A DNA stretch of 64,000 nt, taken from Chloroflexota bacterium (GTDB lineage Bacteria > Chloroflexota > Anaerolineae > Aggregatilineales > Phototrophicaceae). The translations under genes and the position numbers were made by a program. The notes beneath the pieces were generated by a model. It searched no databases and was not told where the DNA came from. It saw only the letters and a list, made by a program, of their open reading frames with translations. This document shows positions 53,277-62,051 of this stretch, piece after piece (position 1 is the first letter of the stretch; each line of letters opens with the position of its first letter). The stretch spans positions 1-64,000 of the forward strand of contig QUBZ01000012.1 in assembly GCA_014338005.1 (NCBI GenBank). Direction: 5' to 3'.

Positions 53277-54585
53277 ATCCGAACGGGTTGTATCGCGGCA
53301 GTTTTTTCGGCTGCACCTTGCCGGAATTGCTGCTCACCAGCCCCATTGGGCGGCGTTCCTTAAAGAAGTCGTTCCCGGAGCGAACCTGCCGCAGCAGGCT
53401 GTCAATAGACTGCTGGAGGTACTCCAGCGTCACTTCGGTGCGGTGTTCATGGGCTGCCAGCATCCGGGCGTGCAGCGCCGCCTCGCGCACGAACGCGCCC
53501 GGCTGGTTGATGAGTTCCGGGATGACCATCAGGTGTTCGTCTTTCCACTGGTCGGCCATGTAATAGCGCAGCATTTGCTCGGCATGATGGTCGTCCTGAA
53601 TGGTCGGAATGACGAAAATCCGGTCGAGCCGGCCAGGCCGCTTGGCGATGCGTTCGTCAATCACTTCGGGATAATTAGTCGTCGCCAGCATCAACGCGCC
53701 TTCCGGGTTGTTGGGCGACTCCACGCCGTCCAGGACGTTCAAAATGCGTGCTTTATCGTCGCCCTGCAAATAGGCGTCCAGTTCCTCCACGATCAGCAGA
53801 ACCGGGTAGCGCGCCGCCGTCACCGCCTGGAGCGCGCGCTGGATTTTCTCGAACGATGCGCCGTCCCGGTCGGAGCCGGACACATAAACGACGATGCGCC
53901 CCTGGTTGATCGCCAGCTTCGCCATCGCCGCGCACAGCATGGTTTTGCCCGTTCCCGGCACGCCCGCCAGCAGCAGTTTGCGGAAGGGGGCCAGTTTAAG
54001 CTGCCGGTAGATGTAAACGCCTTTTGTGAAGAAGGCTTCCATGTCGTCCAGCAGGTCGTCTTTTAAATCGTCCGGCAGGATGACATCTTCCCAATCCACC
54101 GTCGGGTCAAAAAAGGCATCCGTGCCGCCGATGATATACACGTCCCGGCGGCGGCGGATACGCGGGCGCACCGCCCGCGCGCAGGCAAACTCGAAGGCCG
54201 CCCAGGTTTCCAGCCTGCCGGAAGGAACCAGCGCCACTGCCGTTAAATCCTGCACGTCGTCGTCGAAGTATGAACTGGCGTAAACGACCTCGAAGGGGTC
54301 TTCATCCTCCACCGAAAACTTGAAGATGTATGCCCCGGCGGTGGCCGTCAGCACCATCTTTTTGCCCCGCGAACCGTAATCACTGATGGGGACGATGACC
54401 GGACACTCCAGTTGTTCCACACCATCGTAGCGGGCTTTTCCGCGCAGCTTGCGCCCGGATTTAATCTGATTCTGAGCGATCATGTTGCTGCATTCCGTTG
54501 ACGCCCAGATCGTTGTGTACGCGCGCCCCGGCCAGCGTTTTTCCCAGGTATCGCGCGCCCACTGCACCAGACGTTCATACTGCAT
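53275..54585 (-). CDS. AAA ATPase with unidentified N-terminal domain
   Basis: 436 residues. The first roughly 190 residues match nothing I know. The AAA module follows: Walker A LAGVPGTGKTML, Walker B LLIVEELDAYL (Glu-Glu in place of the usual Asp-Glu), sensor 1 LATTNYPEVID and arginine finger region KRPGRLDRIF. The fold is of the classical/BCS1-like clade rather than clamp loader. Role unknown; likely an oligomeric remodelling enzyme. Monocistronic: strong terminator at its stop and divergent from the deacetylase-like gene. Confidence 0.8.
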   Translation of the reverse strand: MQYERLVQWARDTWEKRWPGRAYTTIWASTECSNMIAQNQIKSGRKLRGKARYDGVEQLECPVIVPISDYGSRGKKMVLTATAGAYIFKFSVEDEDPFEVVYASSYFDDDVQDLTAVALVPSGRLETWAAFEFACARAVRPRIRRRRDVYIIGGTDAFFDPTVDWEDVILPDDLKDDLLDDMEAFFTKGVYIYRQLKLAPFRKLLLAGVPGTGKTMLCAAMAKLAINQGRIVVYVSGSDRDGASFEKIQRALQAVTAARYPVLLIVEELDAYLQGDDKARILNVLDGVESPNNPEGALMLATTNYPEVIDERIAKRPGRLDRIFVIPTIQDDHHAEQMLRYYMADQWKDEHLMVIPELINQPGAFVREAALHARMLAAHEHRTEVTLEYLQQSIDSLLRQVRSGNDFFKERRPMGLVSSNSGKVQPKKLPRYNPFG

Positions 54586-54771
54586 ATGGTTTTATCCCCT
54601 CGAAATCTCTAACCCTGGTTCAGGCACATGATGACTAACCGGGGGGTAAGTTCATTATAAAAATCTTTACTCAAAATCGAAAGGGTACTTGCTGAATTAC
54701 TCATTTGCCGTCACAATCCTGGCGCATGGGCCGGCAGGTTTTAACAGCCGGTTATAGGAGTTCAGCCGGTT

Positions 54772-55809
54772 ATGACCACCGTTTATGTCACACATCCCCG
54801 TTATGTCGAACACGATCTGCCGGGACACCCCGAACACGCCGGGCGCATCCGCGCCATCTGGCAGCAGCTTGATACAACCGGCCTGAGCGACCGCCTGCGC
54901 CGCCTGGAAGCCCAGCCGGTGGCCGAAGAATGGGTCGCTGCCGTGCATACCCGCCCCTATTTAGACCTGTTGAACAAAATCGAACGTCTTCAAGACCAGA
55001 TCACCCACCTGAACCCGGATACCTACATCGGGCCGAACGGTTACACCATCGCCCGGCTTTCAGCCGGCGGCGTGGTGCAGGCCGTCGAGGAAGTCCTCAG
55101 CGGCAGGGCGCGCAGCGGCCTGGCAGCCATCCGCCCGCCGGGACATCATGCCATGCCGGGTTACAGTATGGGGTTCTGTCTGCTGGGCAACGTCCCCATC
55201 GCGGCGCACTACGCCCGGCAGGTACACGGTATTAAGCGGCTGATGATCGTGGATTTTGACGTGCATCATGGCAATGGCACAGAAGCCATGTTTTACGACG
55301 ACGACGGCGTGCTGTTCATCTCCACCCACCAGTATCCCTTTTACCCCGGCACGGGCGCCGCCGAGGATACTGGCAGGGGGCGCGGCAGGGGTTACACCAT
55401 CAATATCCCCCTGGCTGCCGGGCATGGCGACCGCAGTTACGCGGCCATCTTCGAGCGGGTGGTGTGGCCGGCGGCGGCGCGTTTCCAGCCGGAATTGATA
55501 ATGGTTTCCGCCGGGTTCGACGCCCACTGGACAGACCCCCTCGCCGGGATGCGGCTGAGTTTAACTGGATACGCCCATCTTACACGAGAACTGATACGCA
55601 TGGCCGACCAATTTTGCGGGGGAAAAATCGTCTTTGTGCTGGAAGGCGGTTACAACCTGGAGGCGCTGGCGCACGGCGTGCGGAATATCGCCCATGCCCT
55701 GCTGGGCGAAGACGAAATCAGCGACCCGCTCGGCCCGCCGCGTTTTGACCGTGAACCGGATGCCGAGCCGCTTATTGCTCAGCTTCGTTCGATTCACGCG
55801 CTTCCTTGA
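54772..55809 (+). CDS. Histone deacetylase superfamily hydrolase (AcuC/acetylpolyamine amidohydrolase-like)
   Basis: 345 residues with every family landmark: AIRPPGHHAMPGYSMGFCLLGN with the His pair, MIVDFDVHHGNGTEAMF with zinc Asp/His, STHQYPFYPGTGAAEDTG, SAGFDAHWTDPLAG with the second zinc Asp, and the catalytic Tyr in LEGGYNLEAL. It removes acetyl groups from lysines, polyamines or small molecules. AGGAG is about 12 nt before the ATG. Its end overlaps the convergent mgtC by 38 bp. Confidence 0.93.
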   Translation: MTTVYVTHPRYVEHDLPGHPEHAGRIRAIWQQLDTTGLSDRLRRLEAQPVAEEWVAAVHTRPYLDLLNKIERLQDQITHLNPDTYIGPNGYTIARLSAGGVVQAVEEVLSGRARSGLAAIRPPGHHAMPGYSMGFCLLGNVPIAAHYARQVHGIKRLMIVDFDVHHGNGTEAMFYDDDGVLFISTHQYPFYPGTGAAEDTGRGRGRGYTINIPLAAGHGDRSYAAIFERVVWPAAARFQPELIMVSAGFDAHWTDPLAGMRLSLTGYAHLTRELIRMADQFCGGKIVFVLEGGYNLEALAHGVRNIAHALLGEDEISDPLGPPRFDREPDAEPLIAQLRSIHALP

Positions 55810-56251
55810 GCGTATCTTCGCGCTTCACACGGCGGCGCGGGCGGCTGTATTTGGTAAAAACGCGGATGATCGCCAGGATAATCCAGATGATGACCGACGC
55901 GCCCAGCGCCAGAAACCACGCGCCCGCGCCGACGGCCATCCCGACCGCCGCCGTCGCCCAGATGCTCGCCGCCGTCGTTAAATGGTGAACGCTTCCCTTA
56001 CGCTGGAGGATCGTCCCTGCGCCGATGAAGCCGATGCCGCTGACGATCTGCGCCGCGATGCGCGCCGGGTCGCCTTCCGGGAACGCCCAGACCGAAAGCA
56101 TGGTGAACAGGCACGCGCCCAAACCCACCAGCATATGGGTTCGCAGCCCGGCGGGCTGGTAGTGGCGCTCGCGGTCCAGCCCGATAAGCATACTGAGTAC
56201 CGCCGCCACCAGCAGGTAAAAAACTGCCTCAGCTTGTTGGTAAAGGGACAT
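55772..56251 (-). CDS. MgtC/SapB family membrane protein
   Basis: 159 residues. Five hydrophobic segments with the MgtC signature LIGLDRERHYQPAGLRTHMLVGLGACLFTM, GIGFIGAGTIL and HHLTTAASIWATAAVGMAVG. Only the membrane domain is present, followed by a short charged tail. In pathogens MgtC modulates membrane ATPase and Mg response; in free-living bacteria the role is unclear. 38 bp of its 3' end overlap the convergent deacetylase-like gene. Confidence 0.9.
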   Translation of the reverse strand: MSLYQQAEAVFYLLVAAVLSMLIGLDRERHYQPAGLRTHMLVGLGACLFTMLSVWAFPEGDPARIAAQIVSGIGFIGAGTILQRKGSVHHLTTAASIWATAAVGMAVGAGAWFLALGASVIIWIILAIIRVFTKYSRPRRRVKREDTLKEARESNEAEQ

Positions 56252-56318
56252 GGTTTAAACGCTCTTTAAAAGTAGGCCGGCGCGAAAACACGCTTCGCGC
56301 CGGCGGCCACAAATCCAC

Positions 56319-57884
56319 TTAACGGTTGCGCCCGTATTTTTCGTGGCTGGATACCCAGTCCGACGATGAAATAGCCGCGCCGAGCGACAGTTCGCCGGCC
56401 AGCGCCACCCCGGCGATGATCTCCGCCAGTTTATTCACCTTACCCTTGCCAAAACAGCCCAGCACTTCCAGGCACTCGCGCTGGGTCGGCAGCCCCGTCC
56501 CGCCGCCATAGGTCGCCACAATCAGCGAGGGTATGGTCAGCGAAACGTACAGGTCGCCCTCCGGCGTCAGTTCCGTATACAGGATGCCGGCGGACGATTC
56601 GGCCACGTTCGCCACATCCTGCCCGGTGGCGATGAACATGGCCGTGATCGCGTTCGGCGAATGCGCGCCGTTGTTGTTCGCCCCGGAAAGGAACGCGCCG
56701 ACGTTCGACACCATCGAATGATAATGCAGGCTTTCCGGCGTCACGCGCATCTGCTGTAACAGCACGTCGCGTTTGACGACCACCTCCGCCGTCACGCGCT
56801 TGCCGCGCGTCCGCATGATATTCACCTGCGAGGCTTTTTTGTCGGTGGCGAAGTTCGACTCCAGGTAAAAGTGCCGGATTTTATCCTTATCTTCGTAATG
56901 GTCGAGTATCCAACTGCACGCCGCGAACGTCGCCCGGCCAACCATATTCTGCCCGGCAGCATCACCGGTGGAAAAGTTGAAACGCAGATAAACGAACTTG
57001 TTGGCGAGATACGGGTCAATATACTGCAAACGCGCCACGTGCGAGGTCGCCTCGGCCTCGTACCGAATCTGGTCGAGGTGCGACTCCACCCATTGCAGCA
57101 GGTCGCGCCCGGCGCGCGCATCCTCCATCACAAACACCGGCGCGCGCTGCATGGCATCCCCCACCACCGTACACTTAACGCCGCCGCACAGGTTGACGAC
57201 CTTGATGCCGCGATTGTACGACGCCACCAGCGTGCCTTCGGAGGTCGCCAGCGGGATGAGAAAATCGCCCTGGGCCTGTTCGCCGTTGATGTGTATCGGC
57301 CCGGCAAAACCGAGCGGAATCTGCACCGCGCCGGTGAAGTGTTCAATATTGCCTTTGGCAACATGCGGATCAAACGAAAATTTCCCGACATGCTCCAGCG
57401 CCGCGCCGCTGAAGTCCCGGACGAACCGCTGCCGTTCTTCAATAATTTCCAGGTCATAATCGTCACGTTCGCTGCGCGGCAGGCGGATGAGATGGTCGTC
57501 GGCTTCGGTGATGGCGTCTTCGACTTTGAGCGTCAGCTCGCCAAACGGCACGGCCTCGAACGTCACTTCGATTTCGTGTTTACCGAGCGGCAGATGTTCG
57601 CCCCGCACGTATACATCCAGGGTTTTTCGCAGCGGAAAATCAATCGGCGTCTCCGGCGTGATCTGCTGCGGCGTCAGCACGCGCCCTTCGCCCATATCAA
57701 TGCGAACCTGATCGAGCGGGATATCATGCTCACGGATGCGGACATTAACCAGCCGGGCAAAACCGGCGTCGCTCAGCCGGTTTTTGATCGAAAACCGCAC
57801 GCCGCCATCTACATTTTTCAAACTGCCAAAGGTATACAACTGCTTCAAAATCAAACTGGGAATCGAAACGTTCGGGGTAGACAT
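56319..57884 (-). CDS. Hydroxymethylglutaryl-CoA reductase (class I-like) with N-terminal extension
   Basis: 521 residues. Reduces HMG-CoA to mevalonate. The catalytic part from about residue 155 shows GPIHINGEQAQGDFLIPLATSEGTLVAS, NFSTGDAAGQNM, ATDKKASQVN with the catalytic Lys, TGQDVANVAESS with the Asp, TYGGGTGLPTQRE, and a C-terminal His in SSHEKYGRNR. The order and C-terminus are those of the class I (eukaryotic/archaeal) enzyme. The first roughly 140 residues look like a separate beta-rich domain (PLGKHEIEVTFEAVPFGELTLKVED) of unknown role. A mevalonate route to isoprenoids is implied. Confidence 0.93.
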   Translation of the reverse strand: MSTPNVSIPSLILKQLYTFGSLKNVDGGVRFSIKNRLSDAGFARLVNVRIREHDIPLDQVRIDMGEGRVLTPQQITPETPIDFPLRKTLDVYVRGEHLPLGKHEIEVTFEAVPFGELTLKVEDAITEADDHLIRLPRSERDDYDLEIIEERQRFVRDFSGAALEHVGKFSFDPHVAKGNIEHFTGAVQIPLGFAGPIHINGEQAQGDFLIPLATSEGTLVASYNRGIKVVNLCGGVKCTVVGDAMQRAPVFVMEDARAGRDLLQWVESHLDQIRYEAEATSHVARLQYIDPYLANKFVYLRFNFSTGDAAGQNMVGRATFAACSWILDHYEDKDKIRHFYLESNFATDKKASQVNIMRTRGKRVTAEVVVKRDVLLQQMRVTPESLHYHSMVSNVGAFLSGANNNGAHSPNAITAMFIATGQDVANVAESSAGILYTELTPEGDLYVSLTIPSLIVATYGGGTGLPTQRECLEVLGCFGKGKVNKLAEIIAGVALAGELSLGAAISSSDWVSSHEKYGRNR

Positions 57885-57927
57885 AACTCACCAACACCTC
57901 TCTCAACCAACTCGCCGCGTTCTATTT

Positions 57928-57955
57928 AGCATAACGACTTATAACAACAATGCAA
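57928..57955 (-). promoter_or_regulatory. Putative promoter for HMG-CoA reductase
   Basis: TTGCAT (57950-57955), 16 bp, TATGCT (57928-57933) on the minus strand, about 44 bp before the start codon. Twelve bp separate it from the left end of the MITE-like element. Confidence 0.4.
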
Positions 57956-57966
57956 AACGAATCGTC

Positions 57967-58224
57967 GGGCAGGGCAATCGCATGAAGATACATCGTCTTA
58001 ATAAATGGGGTTTCGCCTGTTGACCCCACCCCCCAAACCCCCTCCCCTCAGGGGACATGCGTCCCCATTCGGGTCGCCGAATTCGGAGAGGAGGCTTAAT
58101 ACAACACTTACTCCCCCTTTCTCCGTGTACGGCGATCGAAGGGAGTCCCTTCAGGGAGGAAAGGGGGCCGGGGGATAGGGGTTAACGTGACGCGAAAATA
58201 CCGTTTGATGCGATTGCCCTGCCC
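57967..58224. mobile_element. MITE-like non-coding element with 17 bp perfect terminal inverted repeats
   Basis: The ends GGGCAGGGCAATCGCAT (57967-57983) and ATGCGATTGCCCTGCCC (58208-58224) are exact reverse complements enclosing about 224 bp. The inside holds C-rich and G-rich tracts (CCCCACCCCCCAAACCCCC, AAAGGGGGCCGGGGGATAGG) that can themselves pair. No coding frame is supported and no clear target duplication is seen. This accounts for most of the 400 bp between HMG-CoA reductase and the dynamin genes. Confidence 0.6.
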
Positions 58225-58232
58225 GCAAACGC

Positions 58233-58258
58233 AAAAAGGCGAACCGTCGTGGTTCGCC
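58233..58258 (-). terminator. Terminator of the dynamin operon
   Basis: GGCGAACC, loop ACGAC, GGTTCGCC then five U residues on the minus strand, 27 bp after the stop of the second dynamin gene. Confidence 0.85.
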
Positions 58259-58284
58259 CCGTAAAATCCAGACTCGCGTCGGCG

Positions 58285-60093
58285 TTACCGGCTCTTTTCG
58301 ATGCCTTCGCGCAGGGTGGCAATCTGCGTCAGGTGCGCGCGCAGGGCGGCGCTTTGCGCGGCATAACGCTGCGCCAGCACTTCCAGGCGGCTGAAGATGG
58401 GCGTAAGAACCTGCTTGCCGTACTGCGTCAGGCGGCTGCGTTCCTTCAGTGTCAGGTCATCCAGCGCGTTGTGATACGATTTTTCCAGGTAGTCTATGCG
58501 CGCGTGCAGGTCATTTTTGACATCGCGCGATACACGCCGGTAGTATCGCAGTGCCAGCAGGCCGCCGCCCACCGCCACCGGCGCGCCGATGACAAACGCA
58601 AGCGTCGCCGTCGCGTAAATCACAGTCGCGCCGATCACCCCGCCCGGCGCGGCTACGGCCAGAATCGTCAGCAGCAGGCCGACGACCGCCGCCGCCGCAC
58701 TGGCCGTAAACCCGTTCATATTGGTCTGGAACAAATCCTGAATTTCGGCCACCACCCGACCGGTCGAATATGAACGCAGTTCGGACTCGGCGATGCGGAT
58801 GGCTTCTTCCAGGCTTTCGCGCTGTTCGGCGTACACGCCGGCGTCCAGGCCAGTGACTTCCTGCTCCATCAGGTCACGGAGCTGGTTCAGGCGGTCAATA
58901 ATACTGCGCCAGTACAGGCGGCTGTTATCAATGACGGCGTTGATGTAACCGCCGGTCGCCTCGTTGATGTCCCGCAGCGCCCGGCCCACCACCACTTCCT
59001 GGAACTCGGCCTGCAAAACTTCGCGCTTCGGCGCGCGCCCGATTTTGCTCACCGACAGATGGCTGTCAATGAAGGCCATGCCGCGCTGGCGCATCCCTTC
59101 AAACACGCGGTCAACGTCGGCGCGGGCGGCCTTCAACTGCGTATCCAGCCCCAACGACTGCTGCTCCAGCTCGCGCTCAACTTCCCGCACTTTGGCCGTA
59201 TCCGCGCTCACCAGGTCGGCCTTGCGCTGTACCTCGTCCTGGTATTTTTTCACCAGCCGCTCGCCCAGGTCAAGCTGCGCCAGCAGTTTTTGTTTGGCGG
59301 GCGGCGCTTCGCTGAACACGCCGCGCAGGTGCGCCCGCACCGCCTCCACTCCACCCGGATCGCCGACGGCGGCCTGCCCGCTCTGGGCGGCGGCAAGCGC
59401 CTCTTTCGCCGAAGCCATAAACAGCAGCGGGCGCAGGTCAAGCAGTTCTTCCACCTGCCGCTCGATGAAGCGGCGGACTTCCGTCTGCTCCTTCGGTTGC
59501 AGCAGATCAATCTGGTTGATGACCAGGATGATCTTTTTGCCGTAGTTTTTCGCCAGTTCCAGGTACAGCCGCTCGGTTTCGGCAAACGCGCGTTTGGCCG
59601 AAACGACAAACACCACCAGATCGCTGCGGTGCAGGAACGACTTGGCGGTTTTTTCGTGCTTCTGGAAGACCGAACCCGTTCCGGGTGTATCCACCAGCGC
59701 CACGCCCGGCGCGCCGGTGTTGGGGTGCGTCCATTCCCGGATGCCGTCCTCCCGCATCACCGGCTTGCGGTTGGCGACTTCGCCGTAGCGGATCAGTTCG
59801 ATCACTTCGGTTGTGGGAGTGACGCCGACCGGCAGCAGATTCTCCCCCACCAGGGCATTGATAAAAGTGGATTTTCCGGCATTAAATTCCCCAATGACAA
59901 CCACCAGGAAGAACATATCGCGCAGGTCCTGCGCCACGTCCAGCAGACGGCGGCGGTCTTCCTGGGCGCTTTCGCCCATTTCCGCCAGCGTCGTGCCGAC
60001 ATCCGTCAATAACCGAATCTCCGATTCCCGGAGTGCTGCCAGCGTTCCATCAAGCGTATTCAAGGTGTTCCTCACAAGGGTAGACGTTTGCAC
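58285..60093 (-). CDS. Bacterial dynamin-like GTPase, second of a tandem pair
   Basis: 602 residues. GTPase domain in the first roughly 270: G1 GEFNAGKST (about 68-76), G2 GVTPTTEVI, G3 DTPGTGS, G4 NQID. Long alpha-helical neck follows, then two adjacent hydrophobic stretches (about residues 465-520) that act as membrane paddle, then a C-terminal helical arm. Such proteins bind or fuse membranes, often as hetero-oligomers of two tandem-encoded partners. GTG start overlaps the first dynamin gene by 22 bp, so the two are made together. Confidence 0.9.
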   Translation of the reverse strand: MQTSTLVRNTLNTLDGTLAALRESEIRLLTDVGTTLAEMGESAQEDRRRLLDVAQDLRDMFFLVVVIGEFNAGKSTFINALVGENLLPVGVTPTTEVIELIRYGEVANRKPVMREDGIREWTHPNTGAPGVALVDTPGTGSVFQKHEKTAKSFLHRSDLVVFVVSAKRAFAETERLYLELAKNYGKKIILVINQIDLLQPKEQTEVRRFIERQVEELLDLRPLLFMASAKEALAAAQSGQAAVGDPGGVEAVRAHLRGVFSEAPPAKQKLLAQLDLGERLVKKYQDEVQRKADLVSADTAKVREVERELEQQSLGLDTQLKAARADVDRVFEGMRQRGMAFIDSHLSVSKIGRAPKREVLQAEFQEVVVGRALRDINEATGGYINAVIDNSRLYWRSIIDRLNQLRDLMEQEVTGLDAGVYAEQRESLEEAIRIAESELRSYSTGRVVAEIQDLFQTNMNGFTASAAAAVVGLLLTILAVAAPGGVIGATVIYATATLAFVIGAPVAVGGGLLALRYYRRVSRDVKNDLHARIDYLEKSYHNALDDLTLKERSRLTQYGKQVLTPIFSRLEVLAQRYAAQSAALRAHLTQIATLREGIEKSR

Positions 60094-61928
60094 CCCAGCG
60101 CCGTCAGCGCCCCTTCGATGCTGACCATCTCCTGCTGGGCGGTTTGTAACTGCGATAGTTGTTCGCTTTGTATCTGCGTCTGCGCTTCGATCAAACGGGT
60201 GAGCGGCAGAATCGTATCCCGGCGCAGGCGCATCCCATATTCGACCTGTTTATCGGCAGCCTTCGTCAGCGTTTCGATATACCGCGCCTGCAATTTTAAC
60301 ATCCGGTTGGTATAGGCGGACTCCAGCAGGCGGCCACGCAGCGGCATAAACAGCAGCCCCAGCAGCGCCAGCCCGACCAGCACGATAAAAGCGACCAGCG
60401 TCCCCTGGTTCTCCGGCGCGACCAGATTGCCGCCGCCGGCCAGCACGAACACGATCAGGATGATGAGAAGCGCCTCAAAAGCCGCCAGGTACATCAGCGC
60501 ATTGCGGAGCGTCTGCTCCAGGCGGTCGGTTTCAACCCGTTTCGCCTCATCTTCAAGGGCTTCCAGCGCCGGGCGAACGTCTTGCAGCGCCGAACGGTCG
60601 TACTTCTGCGGCGGCTGGATGCTGCCGATCACCTTACCGCGAATGGCCGGCGGCAGGGCATCAATTTCACGCCGGGCATATTTCACTAAATCGTCAATAT
60701 CCTGGATGTCCTTGCCTTCCAGCCTGGGCGCGAGTTTGTCCACCACGCCGGGCAGTTCGCCAACCGGCTCGAAGGCCTTACGCCGTTCGAAAGCGGTTTT
60801 AATGTACGAGCGCCCGTTCCCGCGCCGCAGCAGCCCGGACAAGCCAACCAGTTCCAGAACGCCCCGCCACACCGACAGGAAAGCCTGCCCCAGACGAAAA
60901 ATATCCTGGACGGCCTCGCTGCCGCGCATGGCCGCCGCGCCGAACCGGTCGCTGACCTCCGCGCTGACTTCGCGGATGATTTTTTCCTGTTCGCGCTTCT
61001 GCGCCGCCAACTGCTGTTCAATATTGCTGGAAATGCCCTGGTAATGATCGAGCGCCGCCTGATTGGCGCGCACAGCGTCCAGCGCAGCCTGGTTCACGTT
61101 CTGGGCGATTTGCAGCGGCGTCTGGAGCTTCTGCCGCAGCCGCGCCACGTCGTTTAACTGGTCATCCACATATTCTTCAATCCGGCTCAGGCCGCTGGCT
61201 TTCCAGTCGGCGCGGTTTAGTTCGCCGTTCTGGTAGGCGGCCAACCCCTGCCGCGCCGATACCAGCCAGACATCCGGCTTGTAACCAAGCTGCGCCTGGC
61301 TCTGGTCAAGCACGTATTCGCGGACGGCCTCGGCATCTTCCGCCGTCAGCAGGTCGGCCTGGTTGATGACGATGATAACCTTCTTGCCGTATTCTTTGAG
61401 CGTTTGCAGGTATTCCAGGTTGCGCGCGGTCATGGCCTGGGTCGCCAGCATCACCAGCAGCACTACGTCGGCGCGATGCAAAAACCGGCGTGTGGTTTCC
61501 TCGTGCTTCTGAAAAATGGACTCCAGCCCCGGCGTATCCACTAGGCTGACCTTTTGCAGCAGCGGCGAGGGATAAAACACCGTATCCACCTCGCCGGCGG
61601 AGGTCATTCGTTCGGCGTTTTCGCCCCAACGCAGGATGCTGATGCGGTCGGTGGTCGGCACCGGGCCAACGGCCAGCAAATCCGGCTGGCCGAGCAGGGC
61701 GTTGATGATGCTGGATTTGCCGGAGCTAAACGGCCCGACCAGCACCACCAGGAAGGGATGGTCGGCATGAAACAGCGCGTCGCGCACCTGCGCCAGCCGC
61801 TCCTCCGGCAGGTTATCCACCGTCGGCAGCACATCCAGCAGGCGCGTAATCAGCTCATATTCCCGCCGCCGGATGGCCTCGTATTCCAGTGCCAGTTTGG
61901 TTTCGACATATTCAACAGCCAAAATCAC
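60072..61928 (-). CDS. Bacterial dynamin-like GTPase, first of a tandem pair
   Basis: 618 residues. G1 GPFSSGKSS (about 65-73), G2 PVPTTDRI, G3 DTPGLES, G4 NQAD, then a long helical domain and a hydrophobic pair near residues 485-530 (AFEALLIILIVFVLAGG and FIVLVGLALLGLLFM). It differs strongly from its partner in sequence, so this is a hetero-pair rather than a recent duplication. GTG start at 61928 with CAGG nearby. Divergent from the cyclase gene across 123 bp. Confidence 0.9.
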   Translation of the reverse strand: MILAVEYVETKLALEYEAIRRREYELITRLLDVLPTVDNLPEERLAQVRDALFHADHPFLVVLVGPFSSGKSSIINALLGQPDLLAVGPVPTTDRISILRWGENAERMTSAGEVDTVFYPSPLLQKVSLVDTPGLESIFQKHEETTRRFLHRADVVLLVMLATQAMTARNLEYLQTLKEYGKKVIIVINQADLLTAEDAEAVREYVLDQSQAQLGYKPDVWLVSARQGLAAYQNGELNRADWKASGLSRIEEYVDDQLNDVARLRQKLQTPLQIAQNVNQAALDAVRANQAALDHYQGISSNIEQQLAAQKREQEKIIREVSAEVSDRFGAAAMRGSEAVQDIFRLGQAFLSVWRGVLELVGLSGLLRRGNGRSYIKTAFERRKAFEPVGELPGVVDKLAPRLEGKDIQDIDDLVKYARREIDALPPAIRGKVIGSIQPPQKYDRSALQDVRPALEALEDEAKRVETDRLEQTLRNALMYLAAFEALLIILIVFVLAGGGNLVAPENQGTLVAFIVLVGLALLGLLFMPLRGRLLESAYTNRMLKLQARYIETLTKAADKQVEYGMRLRRDTILPLTRLIEAQTQIQSEQLSQLQTAQQEMVSIEGALTALGCKRLPL

Positions 61929-62000
61929 CTACCTGTGGCCCGCAAGCCTTACGAAAGGTTCTCTGCTATACTTATGAGCATACCGCGCCTTGCCGGAGTG

Positions 62001-62006
62001 TACAAT
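62001..62006 (+). promoter_or_regulatory. Possible -10 element before the cyclase gene
   Basis: TACAAT 45 bp before the ATG; no convincing -35. AGGAAA at 62045-62050 is close to the start codon. Confidence 0.3.
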
Positions 62007-62051
62007 ACTGGGTTAAAACCGCGTTTGGACATTTAAACGAACGAGGAAATT

